A DNA stretch of 23,581 nt from an uncultured Clostridia bacterium (lineage in GTDB: Bacteria > Bacillota > Clostridia > Christensenellales > UBA1242): positions 1 through 23,581 of the forward strand of contig CALBHW010000048.1 in assembly GCA_937893125.1 (NCBI GenBank), in the 5' to 3' direction. The position numbers were made by a program, and so were the translations under genes. This document shows positions 14,699 to 23,170 of the stretch, piece after piece. Position 1 is the stretch's first letter; each line of letters starts with the position of its first letter. The notes below the pieces were generated by a model. It saw nothing but the letters and a program-made list of their open reading frames with translations, was not told the origin of the DNA and made no database searches.

Positions 14699-15343
14699 AT
14701 GGAATATAAAACAGTTACTTATGATACAATTTGTGAAGAAGATTTTGACGGGGCGAAGATTAAAGTCGTCATTTTTGATTTTGACTACACACTCTATCAA
14801 GGTTTGGAGTGGGGCGACGGCTGGATTGAATATGTGCATTCGGGGCTTAGGCGAATGTTGTCCTTTTTGACGGCAGATGAGTATGAGAGATTATGTAAAA
14901 AGTACAACATAAAAAGTGACCGCATTTTTGAAAATGTTTGCAAGATGTTAAAAAACGAAAATTTGCCTTGTACGATAAAGGAATTTCGTGATTTCACGCA
15001 AACATTTAGATTTGAGACAGATTACAAAAAGGCAAGGCTTTTTCCGCACGACCTTCTTGAGAAGTTAAAGAAGAAATATGCTTTATATGTCGTTTCAAGC
15101 ACGGCGGAAAGTAAAATTCGATTTGATTGCGAAAAAATGAATTTTGATTTGAGTCCTTTTAAGGGCATTTATCAAAATAGATTTGACGAAAATGATTTGT
15201 CGAAGGCTCTCGACTACATAATGGTGGCGGAAAAGGAAAAAGTGAAAAATAGCGAAGTTATGGTTGTTGGGGATAGTATTCAGTATGATTTGGAGCCTGC
15301 GAAACGACTTGGAATGAATACTTTACTTATGTTAAATGGTTAA
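14699..15343 (+). CDS. HAD-superfamily hydrolase
   Basis: This 214-aa protein has the HAD motif I FDFDYTLY with the nucleophile at Asp27 and the acid/base at Asp29. Motif II is VVSSTAES, and motif III is VGDSIQYDLEPAKRLGM. A helical cap lies between motifs I and II, so it is a subfamily I phosphatase-like enzyme. It has no signal peptide and is presumably a cytosolic small-molecule phosphatase. The start codon has only AAAAGAAAA in front and a more distant AAGGG, so translation may be weak or the start may be off. A strong terminator follows. The substrate cannot be told. Confidence 0.85.
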   Translation: MEYKTVTYDTICEEDFDGAKIKVVIFDFDYTLYQGLEWGDGWIEYVHSGLRRMLSFLTADEYERLCKKYNIKSDRIFENVCKMLKNENLPCTIKEFRDFTQTFRFETDYKKARLFPHDLLEKLKKKYALYVVSSTAESKIRFDCEKMNFDLSPFKGIYQNRFDENDLSKALDYIMVAEKEKVKNSEVMVVGDSIQYDLEPAKRLGMNTLLMLNG

Positions 15344-15349
15344 TTTATG

Positions 15350-15389
15350 AAAAAAAGACTCATTTTGCGGGTAAAATGGGGCTTTTTTT
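15350..15389 (+). terminator. Intrinsic terminator after the HAD gene
   Basis: AAAAAAGACTCATTTT pairs with AAAATGGGGCTTTTTT (two internal mismatches) around GCGGGT and ends in seven T. Confidence 0.88.
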
Positions 15390-15412
15390 CTTAAAAAAAG
15401 GGTTTTTTCAAT

Positions 15413-15440
15413 TTGTAAAAATAAAAATTTATGTTATAAT
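15413..15440 (+). promoter_or_regulatory. Promoter of the topoisomerase operon
   Basis: TTGTAA (15413-15418), 16 bp, and TGT-TATAAT (15432-15440), an extended -10. The predicted leader to the TTG start is about 130 nt, with no recognisable riboswitch. Confidence 0.72.
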
Positions 15441-15577
15441 CAAAAAGAATTGTATGGTCGTTTACTTTTATTTTTAAAAGGTTAGCGGTCGGTTTTTGGC
15501 TTTTTGCGCGCAAGTTTGTTGTTTAAGGTGGAGGCGTGCGTGAAAAGGGAAAAGTTGGTTATTTTAGGAGATATAAA

Positions 15578-17524
15578 TTGGGTAGTTATAACGCGAAAGA
15601 CTTGGTTGTTTTGGAAGGATTGGATGCGGTTAGACTTCGTCCTGGTATGTATATTGGTTCGACGGGAAGTAAGGGTGTCCACCACATTTTATGGGAAATT
15701 GTCGATAATAGTATTGACGAAATTACGAACGGGTACGGCGGACATATCACCGTTACGCTTCATAAAGATGGCTCGGCAACTGTAGAAGATGACGGGCGTG
15801 GAATTCCTGTCGATATCCACCCACAATACAAGATTTCGGGGGCGGAACTTGTTTTTACAAAACTTCACGCGGGCGGAAAATTTGATTCGCACAACTATTC
15901 CTATTCGGGCGGACTTCACGGTGTTGGGGCGAGTGTTACAAATGCTCTTAGTGAGTATCTTAACTGCCAAATAGCAAAAGACGGCAAGTTGTATGAGATT
16001 TGTTTCGAGAGTATTGCGGACAAGAAAGGTAAAGTGCACGGCGGAGTTAAATGCAAAGATTTGACTTGCATTGGAAAGACCGACAAAACGGGCACAAAGA
16101 TTACTTTTATGCCTGATAAACGCATTTTTGGTGCCAATGTACTTGAAAGCGGGGTCATAAAGAAGAGACTAAAAGAACTCGCCTTTTTAAATAAAGGGCT
16201 AGAACTTGTTTTTATTGACGAAAAAGAAGGTAAGGAAAGTATCTATAAATTTGACGGCGGGCTTGTCGACTTTATCAATTATCTAAATGACGCTAAAACG
16301 CCACTTTTCAAAAATCCAATTTTTGTCGAAGCGGAAGATGATAGGCTTAAAATGGCGGTTGCAATTGTTTATACGACTGACTACACGGACAGTGTGTTTT
16401 CTTATGTCAACAACATTCCAACAACCGAAGGCGGAACTCATGAAGTCGGGTTTAGAAACGGCTTAACAAAGGTTTTAAATTTGGTCGCTAGAAAACTTAA
16501 CATATTAAAAGAAAAAGACGACAATCTTTTGGGCGAAGATTACAAGGAAGGGTTGAGTGCTGTTTTGTCAATAAAAATGCGTGACATTGAGTTTGAAGGT
16601 CAAACAAAAACCAAACTCGGCAATCCAGAAGTTAAGGGCATTGTTGAAGGAATGATTATAAAAGAACTTACTCGTTTCTTTGACAAAAAAGAAAATTTGT
16701 CTATTGCGCAAAGCATTTTCGAAAAGGCAAAAGAAGCCCAAAAAGCAAGGCTTGCGGCGAAAAAAGCAAAGGAAGTCACAAGGGCAAAAAATAGCATTGA
16801 AAACTCTTCTTTGGTTGGAAAACTCGCCAATTGTTCGGGAAAGAAACCTGAACTTAACGAACTTTTTATCGTCGAAGGCGACAGTGCTGGCGGAAGTGCA
16901 AAACAAGCAAGAGACCGCGGTTATCAAGCGATTTTGCCTTTAAAAGGTAAGCCACTTAATGCTGAAAAGAAGCGTCTTGAACAGGTTTTAGCAAACGAAG
17001 AAATTAGGACAATTATTGCGTCACTTGGAACGGGTATCGGCGAAGATTTTTCGCTTAAAGATTTGAAGTTTTATAAGGTTATTATTTTATCAGATGCTGA
17101 CCAAGACGGCGCGCACATTAGGGCTATCCTTCTTACATTCTTTTATAGATATATGAAAGAACTTATCACAAATGGTCACGTTTATATCGGGCTTCCACCA
17201 CTTTACAAGGTGGAGAAAAAGGGCGAAGTCGAGTATGTTTATTCGGATAGAGAACTTCCTGCTGTTATAAAGAAATTTGGCAAAGGATATTCTATTCAAA
17301 GATACAAAGGGCTTGGCGAAATGAACCCAGAACAACTTTGGGAAACAACAATGGATCCTGAAAAGCGTACACTTGTTCGTGTTGGGGTTGATGATGCCGC
17401 AAATGCTGAACTTTTAATTACCACCCTTATGGGTAATGATATTGATGCGAGAAAAAAATATCTTGCACAGTATGTTGATTTTAATAAACAAGACAATTTT
17501 ATGAACATTGACGAAAGGAAATAA
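15578..17524 (+). CDS. parE: Type IIA DNA topoisomerase ATPase subunit, ParE-like
   Basis: This is the B subunit: it binds ATP and carries the TOPRIM metal site. It has a GHKL ATPase (VLEGLDAVRLRPGMYIGS, EIVDNSIDE, SGGLHGVGASVTNALSE), a transducer, and TOPRIM with EGDSAGG (Glu433) and DADQDG (Asp506, 508, 510). At 648 aa it is close to B. subtilis ParE. The C-terminal GKGYSIQRYKGLGEM and RTLVRVGVDDAA resemble ParE more than GyrB. The locus also lacks dnaA, dnaN and recF, which usually accompany gyrB. The frame is open to GTG 15536, but TTG 15578 with AGGAG eight nt upstream begins where homologues begin. It is 2 nt from the A subunit. A GyrB-type paralogue remains possible. Confidence 0.9.
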   Translation: MGSYNAKDLVVLEGLDAVRLRPGMYIGSTGSKGVHHILWEIVDNSIDEITNGYGGHITVTLHKDGSATVEDDGRGIPVDIHPQYKISGAELVFTKLHAGGKFDSHNYSYSGGLHGVGASVTNALSEYLNCQIAKDGKLYEICFESIADKKGKVHGGVKCKDLTCIGKTDKTGTKITFMPDKRIFGANVLESGVIKKRLKELAFLNKGLELVFIDEKEGKESIYKFDGGLVDFINYLNDAKTPLFKNPIFVEAEDDRLKMAVAIVYTTDYTDSVFSYVNNIPTTEGGTHEVGFRNGLTKVLNLVARKLNILKEKDDNLLGEDYKEGLSAVLSIKMRDIEFEGQTKTKLGNPEVKGIVEGMIIKELTRFFDKKENLSIAQSIFEKAKEAQKARLAAKKAKEVTRAKNSIENSSLVGKLANCSGKKPELNELFIVEGDSAGGSAKQARDRGYQAILPLKGKPLNAEKKRLEQVLANEEIRTIIASLGTGIGEDFSLKDLKFYKVIILSDADQDGAHIRAILLTFFYRYMKELITNGHVYIGLPPLYKVEKKGEVEYVYSDRELPAVIKKFGKGYSIQRYKGLGEMNPEQLWETTMDPEKRTLVRVGVDDAANAELLITTLMGNDIDARKKYLAQYVDFNKQDNFMNIDERK

Positions 17525-17526
17525 TT

Positions 17527-20500
17527 ATGGACGACTTTCCGCCTGAAAACGAGGAAGAGAATAGAATCCTAGACGGTCAGATGGATATTGGAGAACTTCT
17601 TGTTAGACCTGACGGTAGCGCGGGTAACGAAGAAGAACCCCAAAGAGATGACGGTCTAGTGGACGGGCAAATTGGTTTTGATTTTTTAGATTTTGACGAG
17701 GGAAATATGAAGAAAAAAGACGACGAAAAGAAAGAGTTGCTTAATAAATTGAATAATGGCGTGCGTAAAGAGCGTGAAGAGAAAGAGTTGGGGCTTTTGA
17801 AAAAGGTTTCGACTGATTCGTCAAGCAAAAATGCGAATAAACATAAAATTGAACTGCTTAAAAAAGTTAAAGGCGAAAGTGTAAATGAAGATAAAAGCGA
17901 ACGCTCAAAGAAAAGTGAAAATTCGTCTAAAAAGAAACAAAATGACAGCAGTAAAGTCATAAAGTCGGATTCAAAAAAGACTAAAAAAGAAAGAAATACT
18001 GACACTAATTTATCAAATGAAATTGACAACCTAAAAGCGGAAAGTGGTGATAGAAAGACAAAAATTAAGGCGGAAAAGCCTAAAAAACTAGAAAATAGTG
18101 ATGAAATTTTGGACACAGACATCTTTTTTCAAGACGCTGAAAGTATAAAAACGCGTGCCGAAGTGGAAAGCTTAAATCGCGGGTATGAAGATGTAGATAG
18201 AAAGGTTGGGAGTGATGTTTTTGGCAAGGTTAACGAAGTAAAAACTACCGATGTCGAGCGCGTGTATACTGACTCTGCACCAGAAGAAATCGTGGACGGT
18301 GTTTTGTATAAGAGCCTTGACTCCGTTTTACACGAATCAATGATTCCGTATTCAGAACATGTCATTTTGGATAGGGCACTTCCACGTGTGGAAGACGGAT
18401 TGAAACCTGTTCAAAGAAGAATTTTGTATGATATGCTTGAACTTGGCAACTTGCCAGATAAGCCTTTTAAAAAATCGGCTCGTATCGTTGGTGACTGCCT
18501 AGGTAAATATCATCCACACGGCGACTCGTCCGTTTACGACGCTCTCGTTCGTATGGCGCAACCATTCAATTTTAACGAAGTTTTGGTGCAAGGACACGGA
18601 AACTTTGGTAGTATCGACGGCGACGGCGCGGCTGCTATGCGTTACACGGAAGCAAGATTATCGCCACTTGCGCTTGAACTTTTGCGCGACCTTGATAAAA
18701 ACACTGTTAAGTGGGGGCTAAACTTTGACGACACTTTAAAAGAACCTGAAATGTTGCCAGGGCGTTTTCCAAACTTGCTCGTCAACGGCTCAACGGGTAT
18801 CGCGGTCGGACTTGCAACAAACATTCCACCACACAACCTTGGCGAATGTATTGACGGTGTTGTGGCGTACATTGACAATCCAAAAATTACGCTAAAAGAG
18901 ATGCTAAAAATCATTAAGGGACCTGATTTTCCAACTGGTGGATACATTCTTTCAAATTCCGAACTTTATCAAGCGTACGAAACAGGGCGTGGCAAACTTT
19001 ATGTTAGAGCCAAAATGCACATTGAAGGGGCGGACAAAAAGAGTATTGTTATAACGGAACTTCCTTATCAAGTAAATAAGGCAAACCTTCTTCAAAAAAT
19101 CGCGCAAATGAAGGATGATGAAAAGTACGGACTGACTGGAATACAAGAGATTCGCGACGAGTCGGATAGGGAAGGAATGCGTGCGGTTATTAGGCTAAAA
19201 AAGGACGCAAGTGTCAATAAAATTTACAATTCGCTTCTTAAAAATACCGAACTTCAAGGCACTTTTGGTGTCAATATGGTTGCAATTGCGGGCGGAAAAC
19301 CTAAGCAAATGGGGCTTCTTGACATAATTTCCTACTATGCCGAGTATCAACGAGAAGTTGTTTTAAGGCGTACAAAATATGATTTGGAGCAAGCAAAAGA
19401 AAGGGCTCATATTTTGCAAGGACTTATTATTGCTATTAGAAACATCGACGCGGTTGTTAAGATTATTAAGACTTCTCAAAATACAACCGAAGCAAAGACA
19501 AGACTTAAAGATAAGTTTAAGTTAAGCGATAGGCAAGCTCAAGCAATTCTTGATATGAGACTTGCAAGACTCACAAGTCTTGAAGTTTATAAACTTGAAA
19601 ACGAACTTAAAGAGCTCGAAGAACTTATTAAAAAGTACACAGAAATTGTCAATTCTACAAAGAAACAATTTTCAGTTGTTAAGAGCGAAATGCTCGCTAT
19701 TAAAAAACAATATAAACGCGACCGCGTGACAAGTTACCTTAAAGAATCGACCGAACTTAAAGTTGAAGAAGAAAAGGAAAAGGTTGTTGAAGTTAAGGAA
19801 TATATGCTTCTTAAAACCGCTGATGAAAAGTTGAAGGCGGTCAGTTTGAAAAATTATAATTTGTCAAATCGTGCAATTTCGGATAACACCCTTCCAACCG
19901 AAGTCGTAACTTTGGCACATAAAACGAATAGTTTGTCTACAATTCTTGCGTTTACAAATTTTGGCAACTGTCATAAGGTCAAAATGTCTATGATTAACGA
20001 GACAAAATATAAGGACAAGGGCGTGGACGATTGGGTCGTGTTTAAGACTCTTCAAAAGAACGAGCATATCGTTGCTTTCTTTAACGAAGAAGATATGCAA
20101 CTTGAAGGCAATCTTATGTTCTACACAAAGTTTGGAATGATTAAAAAGACCGAGCGAAAAGAATATATGCTTCTTAAAACGACCTATCAAGCGATAAAAC
20201 TAAAAGACGGCGACGAACTTTTGAAGGTCGAAGAAGAAAAGAAAATGAATTATAACCTTGCGTTTGTCACAAAAGAAGGAATGGTCTTGAACGCTAAAAC
20301 TGACGACATTCCACTTCAAGGGCGTGTTGCGGGTGGCGTAAAGGGTATCAATTTGTCTGGGAACGACTATTGTGTGTGTATCGAAAGTAGCGAAAATATG
20401 GAAGGTGAACTTGTTGTTGTTTCGTCGACGGGGCAATGCAAACGCGTTATTTTGGCAACAATCGACGAAAGTGCGCGATACAGAAAGGGCATTAAGATTT

Positions 20501-20691
20501 TAGCCGAAGATGTCGCATTTTGCACTCTTGTTAAAAAACCTATGACAATTTGTGTCGTCGATAGAGAAAATAATTTGTATTACAAATCAAGCGACCTTAT
20601 TCATATTATGTCAAGGCTCGACAAGGGCAAACCTTTTGAAAAAACGAAGAAAATGATGTTTGTTTCAAAAGTTTATACTGCAATTGAATAA
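17527..20691 (+). CDS. parC: Type IIA DNA topoisomerase A subunit, ParC-like, with long N-terminal extension
   Basis: This is the breakage-reunion subunit: it cuts both strands through an active-site tyrosine, here Tyr373 in AAAMRYTEARLS. The core starts near residue 270 (PYSEHVILDRALPRVEDGLK) and has ARIVGDCLGKYHPHGDSSVY, GPDFPTGG and QAQAILDMRLARLTSLE. A C-terminal beta-pinwheel-like region follows, without a recognisable GyrA box (QRGGKG), which favours topoisomerase IV. The 1054-aa length exceeds the usual ~800-820. The first ~250 residues are acidic, then Lys/Glu/Ser-rich and probably disordered, with three LLxKx-type repeats. AGGAA precedes the ATG, and the start is 2 nt after parE. Core motifs also resemble GyrA, so naming is provisional. 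Confidence 0.9.
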   Translation: MDDFPPENEEENRILDGQMDIGELLVRPDGSAGNEEEPQRDDGLVDGQIGFDFLDFDEGNMKKKDDEKKELLNKLNNGVRKEREEKELGLLKKVSTDSSSKNANKHKIELLKKVKGESVNEDKSERSKKSENSSKKKQNDSSKVIKSDSKKTKKERNTDTNLSNEIDNLKAESGDRKTKIKAEKPKKLENSDEILDTDIFFQDAESIKTRAEVESLNRGYEDVDRKVGSDVFGKVNEVKTTDVERVYTDSAPEEIVDGVLYKSLDSVLHESMIPYSEHVILDRALPRVEDGLKPVQRRILYDMLELGNLPDKPFKKSARIVGDCLGKYHPHGDSSVYDALVRMAQPFNFNEVLVQGHGNFGSIDGDGAAAMRYTEARLSPLALELLRDLDKNTVKWGLNFDDTLKEPEMLPGRFPNLLVNGSTGIAVGLATNIPPHNLGECIDGVVAYIDNPKITLKEMLKIIKGPDFPTGGYILSNSELYQAYETGRGKLYVRAKMHIEGADKKSIVITELPYQVNKANLLQKIAQMKDDEKYGLTGIQEIRDESDREGMRAVIRLKKDASVNKIYNSLLKNTELQGTFGVNMVAIAGGKPKQMGLLDIISYYAEYQREVVLRRTKYDLEQAKERAHILQGLIIAIRNIDAVVKIIKTSQNTTEAKTRLKDKFKLSDRQAQAILDMRLARLTSLEVYKLENELKELEELIKKYTEIVNSTKKQFSVVKSEMLAIKKQYKRDRVTSYLKESTELKVEEEKEKVVEVKEYMLLKTADEKLKAVSLKNYNLSNRAISDNTLPTEVVTLAHKTNSLSTILAFTNFGNCHKVKMSMINETKYKDKGVDDWVVFKTLQKNEHIVAFFNEEDMQLEGNLMFYTKFGMIKKTERKEYMLLKTTYQAIKLKDGDELLKVEEEKKMNYNLAFVTKEGMVLNAKTDDIPLQGRVAGGVKGINLSGNDYCVCIESSENMEGELVVVSSTGQCKRVILATIDESARYRKGIKILAEDVAFCTLVKKPMTICVVDRENNLYYKSSDLIHIMSRLDKGKPFEKTKKMMFVSKVYTAIE

Positions 20692-20738
20692 AAAATTGGG
20701 CTTTTATGGAGAAATTTCTTCATTTTAGCCCTTTTTTA
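20692..20738 (+). terminator. Terminator of the topoisomerase operon
   Basis: GGGCT and AGCCC close a long hairpin whose upper part pairs TGGAGAAA with TTTCTTCA (one mismatch), followed by T6. Confidence 0.85.
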
Positions 20739-20875
20739 ATAAAGATTTTCATAATAATTTTTTATCTTTGCATAATTCACGGGCGGGAAGTATAAGTATA
20801 ATTGTAATAAAAAATTGCCAAATAGGACATCTTTCGACAAAAGTTGGCAAAATTTGCATTAAAAAAGGAATTATT

Positions 20876-21664
20876 ATGAAAAGGCGTAAGAGAATAAATT
20901 TTGTTGTAATAAAATCTCGTGCAATTGTTTTTTCAGCTATACTTATCGCGATTTTGATTTTGCTTAGTTGCAATTTTGGCGCGGAAAGTAGTTTGGCAAG
21001 CGTGTTTTTGGGCGTAAAAAGGAAAATCCCTATCTATTGCGTCGCAAGAGAGGACAAAAATATTTCAATATCTTTTGACGCTGCTTGGGGAAGCGACAAA
21101 ACAGACAAAATTCTTTCAATCTTGAAAGAAAATGACGTCAAAGCGACCTTTTTTTTAGTCGGGATGTGGGTGGACAAAAACGAAGATTTGACTAAAAAAA
21201 TCGCCGAAAATGGACACGAAATCGGCACGCATAGCAATACACATAAGGATTTTGCAAAACTCTCGAGCGACCAAATTACACTTGAACTTTCAACTTCCAA
21301 AAGTAAAATTGAGCGCGCAAGCGGAAAAGAAGTTAAGTTGTTTAGAGCGCCTTATGGCAGTTATAACAATTTGACTTTGGACACGGCAAGCACACTTGGG
21401 CTTAAAACCATTCAATGGGATGTCGACTCTCTTGATTGGAAAGGAATAAGTGGGGTAACAATTTGTGCAAACATTTTTAAAAAAGTTAAAAGTGGGTCAA
21501 TAATTTTGTGCCATAACAACGCCGACCACATCGTGGACGCTTTACCTTCAATTTTGACAACATTGAAGTCTCGCGGATACAAATTTGTGACAATAAGTGA
21601 CTTGCTTTTGACGGGGGACACAACGGTTGATAGTTCGGGTAAACAAATTTTAAGGGCAAATTAG
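20876..21664 (+). CDS. PdaB-like polysaccharide deacetylase (NodB domain)
   Basis: This 262-aa membrane-anchored or secreted enzyme has a basic N-terminus, a hydrophobic segment (residues 16-31) and a possible lipobox LLSC (Cys32). A NodB/CE4 domain follows: SFDAAWG (66-72) in place of TFDDG, metal-binding HSNTHKD (His119, His123), RAPYG (157-161) and LCH (His213). SFDxxWG in motif 1 is characteristic of the PdaB/YbaN group, involved in spore peptidoglycan in Bacillus. This hints that the host sporulates. The missing second Asp may alter metal binding or activity. The frame is open from 20768, but ATG 20876 with AAAGGA upstream gives the normal membrane-anchor start. Confidence 0.87.
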   Translation: MKRRKRINFVVIKSRAIVFSAILIAILILLSCNFGAESSLASVFLGVKRKIPIYCVAREDKNISISFDAAWGSDKTDKILSILKENDVKATFFLVGMWVDKNEDLTKKIAENGHEIGTHSNTHKDFAKLSSDQITLELSTSKSKIERASGKEVKLFRAPYGSYNNLTLDTASTLGLKTIQWDVDSLDWKGISGVTICANIFKKVKSGSIILCHNNADHIVDALPSILTTLKSRGYKFVTISDLLLTGDTTVDSSGKQILRAN

Positions 21665-21956
21665 TTTTTAGCGCAAAAAGTCAATTTTGTTTAGAAAAAG
21701 ACTTAAAATCTTAAAATTTTAATAGAAAAATGAAAAGTTTTTTATTAAATTAACAAAATTAAAATAAAAGTGATGTTTTTTAGTGACATTTTAAGGAAAA
21801 AACTAATTTTAACTACATTTTTCGACAAAAATATCATTGTTTTGTAGAAAAATGAAGAAATTTGTTAAAAATTGTCGCAAAAAGAAAGCAAAAGTTAACA
21901 AAATGTGGCAAAATATAAGAGATTTATTAGGGCAAGACGCAAAAAGGAGAAATTTT
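21665..21956. other. AT-rich gap before the SSB-like gene
   Basis: No gene and no convincing terminator or promoter were seen. The frame of the next gene is open back to 21837, but that part is Lys-rich filler with no conserved look, and the start is set by AGGAG at about 21945. Confidence 0.5.
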
Positions 21957-22604
21957 ATGAATTACGAATTGATGGAGAACAACAAAGTCTTTTTAAAAGG
22001 AGTAGTGAATAGCGAGCCAGTATTTAGCCACGAGTCGTTTGGCGAAGGGTTTTATGAACTTGTAATTAAGGTCGATAGGTTGTCCGATAATTACGACAAC
22101 ATTCCAGTTATAGTGTCTGAAAAATTGCTCAGCGGTGACAATTTCAAAAAGGGGAATGTCGTATCCGTTGCGGGGCAATTTAGAAGTTATAACAAACTCG
22201 TCGACGGAAAAAGTAGGTTAATCCTTAATGTTTTTGTTAGAAATATTATCGATATGGACGATTCAATGAACCCAAATGTGGTTGAACTTAGTGGCTTTAT
22301 TTGCAAGGAACCTATTTTTAGAATGACTCCTTTTGGTCGAGAAATTTGTGACATTTTGCTCGCCGTCAATCGTGCTTATAATAAGTCGGATTATCTCCCT
22401 TGTATCGTGTGGGGACGAAACGCGCGTTTTGTTAAGGATATTGCCGTTGGACAAAAAGTTCAAGTCGTTGGGCGTATTCAAAGTAGAGAATATCAAAAAA
22501 AATTGGCGGATGACTCCATTGAAACTCGCGTTGCATACGAAATTAGCGTCAATAAAATCAGCCTTGCCGAAGAAAATGCCAAGCCTATTGCCGTTGAAAG
22601 ATAA
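21957..22604 (+). CDS. Single-stranded DNA-binding-like protein with two OB folds
   Basis: This 215-aa protein appears to hold two SSB-type OB-fold units. The first (about 10-100) starts FLKGVVNSEPVFSHESFG and runs through VVSVAGQFRSYN. The second (about 105-205) starts VELSGFICKEPIFRMTPFG and has YLPCIVWGRNARFVKDI and KVQVVGRIQSREYQKK. The second is closer to classical Ssb (GxLxxxPxx...VxxWGRxA...GRIQSRxYxxK). There is no acidic DDDIPF-type tail for partner binding, so it is unlikely to be the main replication SSB. ATG 21957 has AGGAG 7 nt upstream. A terminator follows. A role in repair or in a plasmid-like process is possible; it is not a standard rpsF-ssb-rpsR locus. Confidence 0.8.
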   Translation: MNYELMENNKVFLKGVVNSEPVFSHESFGEGFYELVIKVDRLSDNYDNIPVIVSEKLLSGDNFKKGNVVSVAGQFRSYNKLVDGKSRLILNVFVRNIIDMDDSMNPNVVELSGFICKEPIFRMTPFGREICDILLAVNRAYNKSDYLPCIVWGRNARFVKDIAVGQKVQVVGRIQSREYQKKLADDSIETRVAYEISVNKISLAEENAKPIAVER

Positions 22605-22627
22605 AAGATATGTTTTAACTATAAACT

Positions 22628-22658
22628 GAGTAACTTTTAAATAAGGTTACTCTTTTTT
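22628..22658 (+). terminator. Intrinsic terminator after the SSB-like gene
   Basis: The perfect 7-bp arms GAGTAAC / GTTACTC surround an 11-nt loop and are followed by T6. Confidence 0.87.
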
Positions 22659-22734
22659 ATTTATGGCGACCACTTGCAACAATAGGTTTACTATTTGCTT
22701 CATAGGAATCCCCAAAAGTAGTAACGAATTAAAT

Positions 22735-22880
22735 GCCTGCCCTTGTAAGGGAAGGTGGCAACGGAGTTGACGGAAGGGTAGTTCAATAGTTTTTACTACT
22801 TGGTAAATATCAATTGTTTTTATTATCCTTACTACCCCTTTGTCGGCGAAGCCGACATTTCCCCTTTCAAGGGGCAACAT
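22735..22880. repeat. Palindromic MITE/REP-like intergenic repeat
   Basis: Two arms are imperfect inverted copies of each other. The left arm (22739-22783) begins GCCCTTGTAAGGGAAGGTG; the right arm (22830-22876), read on the other strand, begins GCCCCTTGAAAGGGGAAATG, and both end in GGGTAGT. Each arm contains its own small hairpins: CCCTT-gt-AAGGG, CCCCTT-tc-AAGGGG, and TGTCGGC-gaa-GCCGACA (22841-22857). The element is much richer in G and C than its surroundings and carries no transposase. Similar GGGAAGGTGGCA...GACGGAAGGG repeats are, as I recall, common between genes in gut Clostridia. An 87-codon minus-strand frame across it is a by-product. Confidence 0.72.
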
Positions 22881-23021
<141 letters not shown>

Positions 23022-23058
23022 GAATATATAAGCGGAATGTAGGCTTTTAAAATCTTAT

Positions 23059-23088
23059 TTGAATTATGTATATCTGTATTTCTATAAT
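23059..23088 (+). promoter_or_regulatory. Second promoter candidate for the surface-protein gene
   Basis: TTGAAT (23059-23064), 18 bp, TATAAT (23083-23088). It lies downstream of the G-run and about 75 nt before the start codon, so it could drive the gene whatever the tract length. Confidence 0.55.
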
Positions 23089-23170
23089 TATTAAATAAAT
23101 AGTCGACAAAATTAAGTATTGTGAATGGATAAATTGTTTATAAAAAATAAAAGATAATAAGGGGGATACA

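Noticed and set aside
15504..15785. Plus-strand ORF overlapping the parE start, containing KLVILGDINWVVIT, which faintly recalls the RemB/DUF370 protein encoded before gyrB in Bacillus
   Set aside because: All but about 18 residues are an out-of-frame reading of parE, no intact DUF370 length fits, and the AGGAG it contains serves the parE TTG start.
17577..18122. 181-codon minus-strand ORF, Ser/Phe-rich
   Set aside because: It is the complement of the Lys/Glu-rich parC extension, which is in frame with a conserved core; the minus frame has no start signals or conserved motif.
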